Source of the DNA: an uncultured Bacteroidales bacterium
Lineage (GTDB): Bacteria > Bacteroidota > Bacteroidia > Bacteroidales > ML635J-15
Reading direction: 5' to 3'
Assembly (NCBI GenBank): GCA_905234755.1
Contig: CAJOIT010000006.1
Span: 1 to 64,000 of the forward strand
DNA length: 64,000 nt
In this document: positions 34,901 through 42,358 of the stretch, piece by piece
Numbering within the stretch: the stretch's first letter is position 1
Layout: each line of letters starts with the position of its first letter
Position numbers and translations under genes: made by a program
The notes under the pieces: generated by a model
Told to the model about the DNA's origin: nothing
Database searches by the model: none
Seen by the model: only the letters and a program-made list of their open reading frames with translations

Positions 34901-37866
34901 AATACAAGTTTTCGTATTATGTTTCAGATGGAGATACTCCCTATGTTGAATCTTCTGACTTGCAAGCATGGTTGTTGGATGATGGCGTATCACCACACTA
35001 TGATGCAGAAACAAACATATCCATTGGTGCAACCGACGACATTATAATATATCCAGTTGTCAATAACAGCGGTCCGGAAACAACAACAGGAACAATTTCG
35101 ACGACAATAAAAGTAGGTTCGGAAACAATAGAAGAGAATACATACAATATATCGTTGGATGCAGGTTATTTTGTATGGTTGTACCCAAGTCCGTACTCAT
35201 ATACAATTACAGCCGAACAATTAAATCAGATGGTTGTAACAGGAACTTTTGATGTTTGCTTTCATGCTAACTATTCTGGTTTCGATCCGAACTTATCGAA
35301 CAATACCACCTGCATAACTGTAACGCGTGCAACACCGACCTTTACAATCACAGCAAGTGCAAATCCAACAGCAGGTGGTTCTGTAACAGGTGCAGGAACC
35401 TATGATTTGGGCGAAGGAGTTAACCTTGTGGCAACACCGAATGCTGGCTACAGGTTTACAAGCTGGACCGAAAACGGAACGGTTGTTTCAACAAATGCAA
35501 CCTATCAGTTTACCGCTTCGGCAAACCGTACGCTTGTTGCAAACTTCACACAGAGAACCTACAATGTTACAGCAACCGTTGATCCAGACAATAGCGGTAC
35601 AATCAGCGGGAACAACAGTCCATATAATTATGGCGCAAATGTTTCGCTTACAGCAACTGCAAATAACGGTTACTCATTTGTAAACTGGACCGAAAACGGA
35701 AACATTGTTTCAACAAACGCCGAATATTCGTTTACTGCAACAGCAAACAGAACTTTGATAGCTAACTTTGCAACAATTACCTACACAATTACAGCAAGTG
35801 CAAATCCAACAGAAGGCGGAACTGTAAATGGTTCGGGTAATTATGCATCCGGTCAGACAGTAAATCTCAATGCTATAGCAAATACAGGATACAATTTCAC
35901 CAATTGGACCGAGAATGGCTCTGTAGTTTCTACAAACGCAGAGTACTCGTTTACTGCAGCAGCAGACAGAACATTGATTGCTAATTTTGAACTTGTTAAT
36001 TACACTATTTCTGCAATAGCAAACCCTGTTGATGGAGGTACAATTAATGGTACTGGTGATTATACGTACGGTCAGACGGTTAATCTTTCGGCTGTTGCAA
36101 ACACTGGTTACACATTTGTAAACTGGACCGAAAACGATACTGAAGTTTCTACAGATGCTGAATATTCGTTTACAGCAACTGGAAACCGCAACCTAGTTGC
36201 CAACTTCCAGATAAACACTTATAATGTTTCGGCAAGCGCTAACCCAACCGATGGCGGAACTGTAAGCGGTGCAGGCGACTACACTCACGGACAAACAGCA
36301 ACTCTTACTGCAGTAGCAAGCACTGGCTACCACTTTGTAAACTGGACAGAAAATGGTGCGATAGTTTCAACTGATGCTGAATATTCGTTCACAGTAACAG
36401 CCGACAGAACCTTGGTTGCTAACTTTGAACTTATTAGCTACACAATTTCGGCTACTGCAAACCCGACAGATGGCGGAACAATTGCTGGTGCTGGCGATTA
36501 CAATTATGGTCAAACGGTTACTCTTACAGCAACCGCAAACACTGGCTATAACTTTGTAAATTGGACAGAAGATGGTGCTGTTGTAACTACCAATACCGAA
36601 TACTCGTTTACCGCAACTGAAGACAGGACCTTTGTTGCTAACTTCGAGGCAATTACCTACACAATTTCAGCAACTGCAAATCCGACCAATGGAGGAACTG
36701 TTTCTGGTGACGGCGATTACACTTACGGTCAGAATGTCACCCTTTCGGCTACTGCAAATACAGGTTATCACTTTGTAAACTGGACTGAAAACGACACAGA
36801 GGTTTCTGCCAATGCAGAATACTCGTTTGGAGTAACAGCCGACAGGACTCTAGTTGCTAATTTCAGCATCAACAGATACCATGTTACAGCAACCGCTAAC
36901 GACCCTGCAAAGGGAAGCGTTACAATTGAAGAAGAAACTATCGACGGCATGTACGACTATGGAACAGTCTTGGTTCTTACCGCAACAGCAACCGAAGGCA
37001 ACCATTTCGTAGCATGGAACGATGGCGTTACCGATGTCCAAAGGCAATATACAGTTGTCGCCGATGAAAATTTTGTTGCTACTTTCGCACAGGACGGAGT
37101 TGTTACATACATCATAACAGCAACTGCCAATCCAACCGAAGGCGGAACAATAACTGGTGCTGGTCCGTACGAAGAGAACACCACGGTAACTCTTAATGCT
37201 ACAGCAAACGAGGATTACAACTTTGTAAACTGGACCGAAAACGATGAAGTTGTTTCTACCGATGTAGAATACACATTCACCGCAACAGACAACAGAACAT
37301 TGGTAGCTAACTTTGAGGCAATACCAGCAACTACCTACACAATTACTGTTGAGGTTGGTGAATTTGGTACAGTTACTTACAATGGTGAAGATGTTGAAGG
37401 TGAAGTTATTGTAGAAGAAGGTTCAACTCCTGCATTCGTAATTACTCCTTATGAACATTATGCAATTGAAACCCTCACAATTGATGGAGAAGTAGTTGTA
37501 CAGTACGAGTACGATTACGAAGGAGAGTCTGAGGCTTACACCTACACATTCGAACCTGTAATGACAAACCACACTCTCAGCGTTACATTCACATTTGTAA
37601 TTTCTGCTGATATGATTGAAGCTGGTTCGATGTCGGTTTACCCGAACCCGAACAATGGTTTGTTCACCTTGTCGATGGAATCGATTGAAGGAGATGTAAC
37701 CTGCCAGATTGTTAATACAAATGGCTCTATCATCGAAACAAGGGAAATAAATGCAAGTGACAATTCAGAAATTGTATTCGACTGCAATGTCGCTCCGGGA
37801 GTTTACTTCGTAAGAATAATTTCTGGCGACAGAGTATGGACTGAATCTGTTGTAATTAGCAGATAA
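31957..37866 (+). CDS. Giant T9SS-exported C10 (streptopain-like) cysteine protease
   Basis: This is a secreted protease of 1,969 residues. A signal peptide (1-19) and Spi-type propeptide precede the C10 catalytic domain with C176 (TGCVATAMAQIMKYW) and H324 (GGHCFICDGY), plus FHFNWGWGG (337-345). Two BACON domains follow (about 388-475 and 684-775), each followed by a ~200-residue beta domain, then a CARDB-like segment (about 990-1125) and roughly ten InlB B-type (Flg_new_2-like) repeats of ~73 residues (about 1127-1880, consensus GYNFVNWTENGxxVSTNAEYSF). The end is a T9SS type A domain (VYPNPNNGLF ... GVYFVRIISGDRVWTESVVISR). It is probably a surface or secreted protease with host- or glycan-binding stalk modules. 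Confidence 0.93.
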   Translation: MRKLLMLALLALFSLPIFAEHVDVEVARTVARSFWEQNLGKQTRATFSDVSSQTEFTNFYIFNTSDGFVIVSADDIAVPILGYSDSGNFDPENIPVNMHEWLLGYEHDISLAISNGVSASSDIATDWRKLSSGQMASQKRSRSVNALVQTRWDQGSPYNTLCPYDSDEGARTVTGCVATAMAQIMKYWNYPTQGNGSQTYTSGYGELTANFGQTTYDWNNMVNSYTNSATQAQKDAVATLMYHCGVAVQMSYGVSRTGGSGAVTVGPSNGTAEYAMENFFLYKNTLNGCYRSNYSETEWKNMLIADLDAGRPVIYTGRGDGGGHCFICDGYNNNNQFHFNWGWGGYCDGFYAINSMEPGTGGIGSGNGTYNESQSAIFGIEPNAGLFAIPNALTFSGLGGSETFMVRSSTASSQSWTAASSQSWLTISPATGAGSGANTTVTATASRNNTASERTATITITQGSATTTVTVVQPSGIANDPGCFGEDGNSTMFRVFEPGNMIVVCGEGFGYYTTGHQITKVNFTTYDGGQTGNYSDYTNNSFTIKIYEGGSTESLGGGYTSNIARAMGTQVYSQNYTQSYYGDQEVVLNTPYTINENTNFWIAIVANGKTLFMCNKTAQGSPIAYENFSGSADAFDGKYLFTDTDDGTDYLNLATSANYTDDSHSYLQLYSLQFLLSFCTIDPSLLMVTPETLNFNSEGGNMNFTIKANANVSTGWTASSSASWLTLSATSGSGNGATTTVTATASENLSGSDRNATITVTQGSETKVITVTQPDGSFAETNRWYGNNESNIYTPYTSGHQVIIRPENYGNYEEGSKILKVKFFTYNGLQTTNYTDYINTNFTIKIYEGSNVDYSLTHNGYTTDINTCLGSEVYSQNYTAESFSGNEYSREHTVDLETPYTIRNGVNFWIAVVANGNTLFLYKRQDVGDPVDASSYTTSMGVAAASGNYLYTTTSGSTEVLMLNYSAYYVNNRTEAQTATIEYKFSYYVSDGDTPYVESSDLQAWLLDDGVSPHYDAETNISIGATDDIIIYPVVNNSGPETTTGTISTTIKVGSETIEENTYNISLDAGYFVWLYPSPYSYTITAEQLNQMVVTGTFDVCFHANYSGFDPNLSNNTTCITVTRATPTFTITASANPTAGGSVTGAGTYDLGEGVNLVATPNAGYRFTSWTENGTVVSTNATYQFTASANRTLVANFTQRTYNVTATVDPDNSGTISGNNSPYNYGANVSLTATANNGYSFVNWTENGNIVSTNAEYSFTATANRTLIANFATITYTITASANPTEGGTVNGSGNYASGQTVNLNAIANTGYNFTNWTENGSVVSTNAEYSFTAAADRTLIANFELVNYTISAIANPVDGGTINGTGDYTYGQTVNLSAVANTGYTFVNWTENDTEVSTDAEYSFTATGNRNLVANFQINTYNVSASANPTDGGTVSGAGDYTHGQTATLTAVASTGYHFVNWTENGAIVSTDAEYSFTVTADRTLVANFELISYTISATANPTDGGTIAGAGDYNYGQTVTLTATANTGYNFVNWTEDGAVVTTNTEYSFTATEDRTFVANFEAITYTISATANPTNGGTVSGDGDYTYGQNVTLSATANTGYHFVNWTENDTEVSANAEYSFGVTADRTLVANFSINRYHVTATANDPAKGSVTIEEETIDGMYDYGTVLVLTATATEGNHFVAWNDGVTDVQRQYTVVADENFVATFAQDGVVTYIITATANPTEGGTITGAGPYEENTTVTLNATANEDYNFVNWTENDEVVSTDVEYTFTATDNRTLVANFEAIPATTYTITVEVGEFGTVTYNGEDVEGEVIVEEGSTPAFVITPYEHYAIETLTIDGEVVVQYEYDYEGESEAYTYTFEPVMTNHTLSVTFTFVISADMIEAGSMSVYPNPNNGLFTLSMESIEGDVTCQIVNTNGSIIETREINASDNSEIVFDCNVAPGVYFVRIISGDRVWTESVVISR
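35335..37600 (+). repeat. Tandem B-type repeats within the C10 protease gene
   Basis: About ten units of roughly 219 bp encode YTISATANPTxGGTVxGxGDYxYGQ...NWTENG...EYSFTAT..RTLVANF. The middle units are most alike; the eighth and tenth are divergent. Such arrays can change copy number by recombination. Confidence 0.85.
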
Positions 37867-37888
37867 ACACAATCTTAAACAAAATGGA

Positions 37889-37917
37889 AGGGCGGAGAAA
37901 TCCGCCTTTTCTTTTTT
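37889..37917 (+). terminator. Terminator of the C10 protease gene
   Basis: GGCGGA and TCCGCC form a stem around GAAA, flanked by AAG and a T-rich tail. The same stem-loop is found after the second protease (41987-42012). Confidence 0.8.
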
Positions 37918-37933
37918 GTTTTTATTTTTTTGA

Positions 37934-37962
37934 TTGTCGCAATCCTATTTTTTTTACCTTTG
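37934..37962 (+). promoter_or_regulatory. Promoter of the rightward S8 protease
   Basis: TTG (37934-37936), an 18-nt spacer and TACCTTTG (37955-37962) form a full promoter. The start would lie just before the structured leader. Confidence 0.65.
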
Positions 37963-37973
37963 CTACTCTGTAC

Positions 37974-38039
37974 AGTCAGCTAATTTCGGCAAAGGACTTC
38001 ACCGTTTTTGGGCAGACTAAGTAGTTGATTTTGAAGTCC
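37974..38039 (+). ncRNA. Candidate structured 5' leader (pseudoknot), copy B
   Basis: AGTCAGCT (37974-37981) pairs with GGCAGACT (38011-38018) with one A-A mismatch and one wobble. Inside, CGG (37987-37989) can pair with CCG (38002-38004), and loop bases GGACTTC (37994-38000) are perfectly complementary to GAAGTCC (38033-38039). GCTAATTTCGGCAA and GAAGTCCATAA are shared with copy A while stem bases differ and stay paired. The ATG lies 18 nt downstream, so folding could affect initiation. Confidence 0.55.
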
Positions 38040-38057
38040 ATAATTAAAAGATATCGA

Positions 38058-41000
38058 ATGAAAAGATTTTTATTGTTAATTTCAGTTTTCCTGTTCAGCC
38101 TTATGGGAATACTGAACGCGCAGACAATCAATCGCGGTTACATCGATGGTCACTTGTACTTCAAGTTCAACGATGACTACGATTTCAGAATCAAGGTTAA
38201 CGAAAACACCTCGATTGATTTTGACCAGATGCCTGCTGAATTTCAAGAAATGTTCGAACGCTACGGAGTTACCCTTATCACAAGACCTCTGTATATGTTC
38301 AACGATCCTTATTTGGAAAGAGTAATCAGGTTGGAATTTACAGATGCACAGAACATTGGCCTGTTCATCAAGGAACTCGAACTGCTTGATAATGTTGAGT
38401 ACGCCGAAATGGTTCCTTACTACACAAGGAAAACTACCTACAACGACCCGTACTACACATCAACAACTTACGGTGGAATACAATACAATTTCAAGTGGCA
38501 CCTTGAAATGATAAATGCACCGCAAGCATGGGGCATACAGCAAGGTTCGTCATCTATTAAGGTTGCTGTCGTTGACAATGCTGTTTGGGGCGCACATCCT
38601 GACCTGCAGATTTCATCAACAAACATGTGTTCGTATGCATCAGGAACGCCATCTGTAGGCAACTCAGCTCCCCCATCATCTGTTTCGCAAACAACAACAT
38701 GCTCCGAAAGCGACTTGTACACCAACAACAACTGTCCAGCATACGACTGGTCGCACGGAACGCATTGCGCTGGTTTGGTCGGAGCAATCAACAACAATGG
38801 TGTAGGTATCAGCTCCATCGGTGGCGGTGTTACACTTATGGGTGTACGCGCTGCTAACAACGACGATGAACTATACTATTGCTCAAACGGTATCACTTGG
38901 GCCGCCAACAATGGAGCAAAGGTTATAAGCATGTCGTTTGGTAGCACAGGACAATCTACTGCAGAACGCCAAGCTCTACAAACTTGTTATAACAACGGCA
39001 TAATACTCGTTGCCGCTGCAGGAAACGAAGGCGATGAAGACAACAGCATCAACTATCCGGCAGGTTATTCCTTTGTAATAGGTGTTGCATCGGTAAACAG
39101 CAATGGTAAGCTTTCAAGCTTCTCACAATATGGTACTGGTCGTGCTGATGTTGCTGCTCCCGGTGGTTTTGTAATATACCAGAATCAAGAGTATATGCCC
39201 AATATCTTAAGTACTACCTATTGCACATCACAAATGATTCGCTTGTTTGGACTAAATAATTTTAACGGACAATACTACGATGGCATGCAGGGAACATCAA
39301 TGGCTACACCTATTGTAGCTGGACTTTGCGGACTTATGGCATCGGCATATCCAGACATAACTCCATCACAAGCTAAGCAATGCCTTATCTCAACTGGTAC
39401 AGCATTGGCAAGCGGTTCAAATACAATAGACAATAATGTCTATGTAAACGCATACGCAGCAGTACAATGCGCTCAGTCGTATTCAACTTCTTTATTAGTA
39501 AATCCATCAAGCGTAACATTACCAAGTGCTGGTGGAAGCGCTACTGTTTCGGTTCGCGCAGGAACAGCTTCATCTTCATGGACAGCACAATCCAACCAGT
39601 CGTGGCTAACCGTTTCTCCAACAACTGGTAACGGTAGCGGTGCAACAACAACAATAACAGTTACTGCAAATTCAGCCAACGAAACTGGTTCTCCTCGTAC
39701 TGCAACTGTTACCGTCACACACGGTTCATCAACAGCAACCGTAACTGTAACACAAAGCGACAACAGCGACCAGTGTGTTACAGCAAACGAAGAGATTATG
39801 GAAGACGACTCCTGTGGATATAGAGGCTTTTGTTCTAATTTATATGCAACTTACTTTACAAAATTCGCACAAAAAATAAATGTGACAGGAAATTACACTC
39901 TTGACAAAATTACTTTGTACGACATTTTGAACACAGCAACTTCAAATTCTGTAACAATAAAGGTATGGAGCGCGACTTCAGCAGGATTGCCAAATGCAGA
40001 ATTATATAGCCAGACAATTAGCATGTCAACATTAAACAATGCGCTTTCGCAAGGACAACTAACAGGTGGCGCTACATGTTATTACGGCAATTATGAACAT
40101 AACCTGTCATCTCCAATTACTGTTTCCGGTCCTTTCTTTGTCGGTTGGGATGTATCTGCACTAGGCGAAGCTGGTGACGATGATTCTAATCAATTGATTT
40201 TGTCAAGCACATCTAATGGATCCGTTATGACCAATTCATTATACATATATTATAACAATGCTTGGAGATTAGAATCAACAGTATTCCAGAATCCACCAAC
40301 AAATGTTGCTGCTGGATTCCTCCCTCACATTTGTCCTACCGACGAACAAGTTAGCACTCTCACAGTTTCGCCTTCATCTCTCAGCTACACAGCAGCAGGC
40401 GAAAGCAAGACTGTTACCGTTACAAGCAATGTTTCGTGGACAGCAAGTTCATCGGCAAGCTGGCTAACAATAAGCCCTGCTTCTGGCTCAAACAACGGAA
40501 CTATCACTGCAGTTGCTGCTGCTAACACTTCAACATCTCAGCGTACTGCAACCATTACCGTTTCTGGAACTGGCGTAAACGCACAGACAATCAGCGTAAC
40601 TCAGGCTGGTGAAAGTGGCGGCGAAACTGGCGACTGCGTTGTTTTGCACGAAGACAGATTTGATTCACCAACTATTTATTCAGTACAAAACGATGGCGGT
40701 TATGTTTGCGGTAGCAATTCATACGGTGACCAAGCCAAGGCCGAATATTTCGAACTTTCTGGCAACTACAACATAACCAGCATTGATTTCGCATACGCAA
40801 TTAACGGAACCAATGGAAGTGTAACTTTCAAGGTTTGGGCAAACAACAATGGTGTCCCAGGCAGTGAACTTGCTTCTCAAACCGTAACATTGTCGAACCT
40901 TTATTCGGCTGCAACCAGCCAAAGCGGTACTATGGTAGGTATTTACACATGGACATTGTCAAGTCCTGTTGCTGTTTCTACCAATTTCTTTGCTGGATTT

Positions 41001-41966
41001 GATGTTTCAAGTGCAACAAGCTATATAGGTCTGCTTTCTACTGCACAAGGAAGTGGATACACAAATAGCTGCTACGAATTATACAACGGAAGCTGGGGAG
41101 ATATGTACACAAACTGGCAAAGTCTTGACATTTCAATGTATGTACTTCCAACAGTATGTCCTACAAGTACACCAAGCTACAACCTTACAGTTTCCCCGTC
41201 ATCTCTCAGCTACACTGCAGCAGGTGAAACCAAGACTGTTACCGTCACAAGCAACACTTCGTGGACAGCAACCTCATCGGCAAGCTGGCTGACAATTAGC
41301 CCTGCATCAGGTTCGAACAACGGAACAATAACTGCAGTTGCAGCTGCTAACACTTCTTCTTCACAGCGTACAGCAACTATTACAGTTACTGGCGGTGGTA
41401 TAACTCGTACCATTTCGGTAACTCAGGCTGGTGTAAGCAATAACCTCACAGTTTCTCCATCATCACTCAGTTATATTGCCGATGGCGAAAGCAAGACCGT
41501 TACCGTTACAAGCAACACTTCGTGGACTGCAACATCTTCGGCAAGCTGGCTAACGGTTAGCCCCGCATCAGGTTCGAACAACGGAACAATCACAGCTGTT
41601 GCAGCTGCTAACGCTTCAACCTCACAGCGTACTGCAACAATAACAGTTTCGGGAAGCGGTATAACTAGAACCGTTTCGGTAACTCAGGCTGGTTCTCCTT
41701 CAACAATCAATGAAGAAGTTGCAGAAGGCATCTCTGTATATCCTAACCCGACAAGCGGAATGTTCACTGTTGGACTTGGCGCAATCGAAGGCAAGACAAC
41801 CTGCCAGATTATAAACGCAAACGGCTCGATAATCGAAACCCGTGAAGTTAATGCCGACAGCAACTCTGAAATCGTTTTCGACTGCAATGTTTCATCTGGA
41901 GTTTACTTCGTAAGAATAATCTCTGGTAACAATGTTTGGACAAAACGAGTTGTTATAGAAAAGTAA
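38058..41966 (+). CDS. T9SS-exported S8 (subtilisin-like) protease with BACON domains
   Basis: This is a secreted serine protease of 1,302 residues. A signal peptide (MKRFLLLISVFLFSLMGILNA) precedes a propeptide and the S8 domain with D173 (VAVVDNAVWGAHPD), H233 (WSHGTHCAGL), oxyanion N323 (AAAGNEG) and S414 (GTSMATP). Four BACON domains follow (about 477-570, 766-850, 1042-1120 and 1129-1212; LTVSPSSLSYTAAGE...SWLTISPASG), with two ~200-residue beta domains between the first three. The end is a T9SS type A domain nearly identical to that of the upstream C10 protease. I chose ATG 38058 because the in-frame upstream ATG (38025) lies inside the leader and before no signal peptide. Confidence 0.94.
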   Translation: MKRFLLLISVFLFSLMGILNAQTINRGYIDGHLYFKFNDDYDFRIKVNENTSIDFDQMPAEFQEMFERYGVTLITRPLYMFNDPYLERVIRLEFTDAQNIGLFIKELELLDNVEYAEMVPYYTRKTTYNDPYYTSTTYGGIQYNFKWHLEMINAPQAWGIQQGSSSIKVAVVDNAVWGAHPDLQISSTNMCSYASGTPSVGNSAPPSSVSQTTTCSESDLYTNNNCPAYDWSHGTHCAGLVGAINNNGVGISSIGGGVTLMGVRAANNDDELYYCSNGITWAANNGAKVISMSFGSTGQSTAERQALQTCYNNGIILVAAAGNEGDEDNSINYPAGYSFVIGVASVNSNGKLSSFSQYGTGRADVAAPGGFVIYQNQEYMPNILSTTYCTSQMIRLFGLNNFNGQYYDGMQGTSMATPIVAGLCGLMASAYPDITPSQAKQCLISTGTALASGSNTIDNNVYVNAYAAVQCAQSYSTSLLVNPSSVTLPSAGGSATVSVRAGTASSSWTAQSNQSWLTVSPTTGNGSGATTTITVTANSANETGSPRTATVTVTHGSSTATVTVTQSDNSDQCVTANEEIMEDDSCGYRGFCSNLYATYFTKFAQKINVTGNYTLDKITLYDILNTATSNSVTIKVWSATSAGLPNAELYSQTISMSTLNNALSQGQLTGGATCYYGNYEHNLSSPITVSGPFFVGWDVSALGEAGDDDSNQLILSSTSNGSVMTNSLYIYYNNAWRLESTVFQNPPTNVAAGFLPHICPTDEQVSTLTVSPSSLSYTAAGESKTVTVTSNVSWTASSSASWLTISPASGSNNGTITAVAAANTSTSQRTATITVSGTGVNAQTISVTQAGESGGETGDCVVLHEDRFDSPTIYSVQNDGGYVCGSNSYGDQAKAEYFELSGNYNITSIDFAYAINGTNGSVTFKVWANNNGVPGSELASQTVTLSNLYSAATSQSGTMVGIYTWTLSSPVAVSTNFFAGFDVSSATSYIGLLSTAQGSGYTNSCYELYNGSWGDMYTNWQSLDISMYVLPTVCPTSTPSYNLTVSPSSLSYTAAGETKTVTVTSNTSWTATSSASWLTISPASGSNNGTITAVAAANTSSSQRTATITVTGGGITRTISVTQAGVSNNLTVSPSSLSYIADGESKTVTVTSNTSWTATSSASWLTVSPASGSNNGTITAVAAANASTSQRTATITVSGSGITRTVSVTQAGSPSTINEEVAEGISVYPNPTSGMFTVGLGAIEGKTTCQIINANGSIIETREVNADSNSEIVFDCNVSSGVYFVRIISGNNVWTKRVVIEK

Positions 41967-41986
41967 ATCAGGTTACTGAACATAAT

Positions 41987-42012
41987 AAAAGGCGGAGAAA
42001 TTCCGCCTTTTA
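41987..42012 (+). terminator. Terminator of the S8 protease gene
   Basis: AAAGGCGGA and TCCGCCTTT form a strong stem around GAAAT, followed by a T-rich tail. Its core matches the C10 protease terminator. Confidence 0.8.
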
Positions 42013-42018
42013 TTTTAT

Positions 42019-42287
42019 TATTATTGTCCGCTAAAAATTGTACTAATATTGTAATTTAATTACTATCATTTACTTACACAAATGTTTAGTTGGTGGGGCT
42101 TGTCATTTCGGAAGCTAGTCGTAACACGCGATACAGAATTGGGGAGCGTTGTGAAGACTGCTGTCCGTAATCTGCTAACGGATTATCGTTTAACAGATTC
42201 CGGACAAGCGAACTCACAAGCAACGTTCCTTTTGCTGTTCGTTCTGCTTTCCGGAATGACCGCTTGTGGATTTAGCGGACAACAATA
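42019..42287. mobile_element. MITE-like palindromic element
   Basis: Terminal inverted repeats of 17 bp with one mismatch (core TTGTCCGCTAAA at 42024-42035 and its reverse complement at 42271-42282) flank 269 bp with no gene. The inside is also an imperfect palindrome: GTCCGTAATCTG (42163-42174) and CAGATTCCGGAC (42194-42205) form a central hairpin, and GTCATTTCGGAAGC on the left resembles the reverse complement of TTTCCGGAATGAC on the right. No target-site duplication is clear in the AT-rich flanks. Frames inside look non-coding. Confidence 0.5.
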
Positions 42288-42305
42288 TTTTTTTATAATC
42301 CTAAC

Positions 42306-42341
42306 AAAAAAATCCCCTTGGAAAACCCAAAGGGATTTTTA
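42306..42341. terminator. Bidirectional terminator between MITE-like element and glyS
   Basis: AATCCCCTTGG and CCCAAAGGGATT pair around a short A-rich loop and are flanked by A's on the left and T's on the right, so it can work for leftward glyS and for rightward transcripts. Confidence 0.75.
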
Positions 42342-42358
42342 TTGCTATTAATCAGGAT

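Noticed and set aside
42082..42351. 89-codon open frame between the S8 protease and glyS
   Set aside because: It runs through the MITE-like palindrome and into the bidirectional terminator; the peptide has no coherent features.
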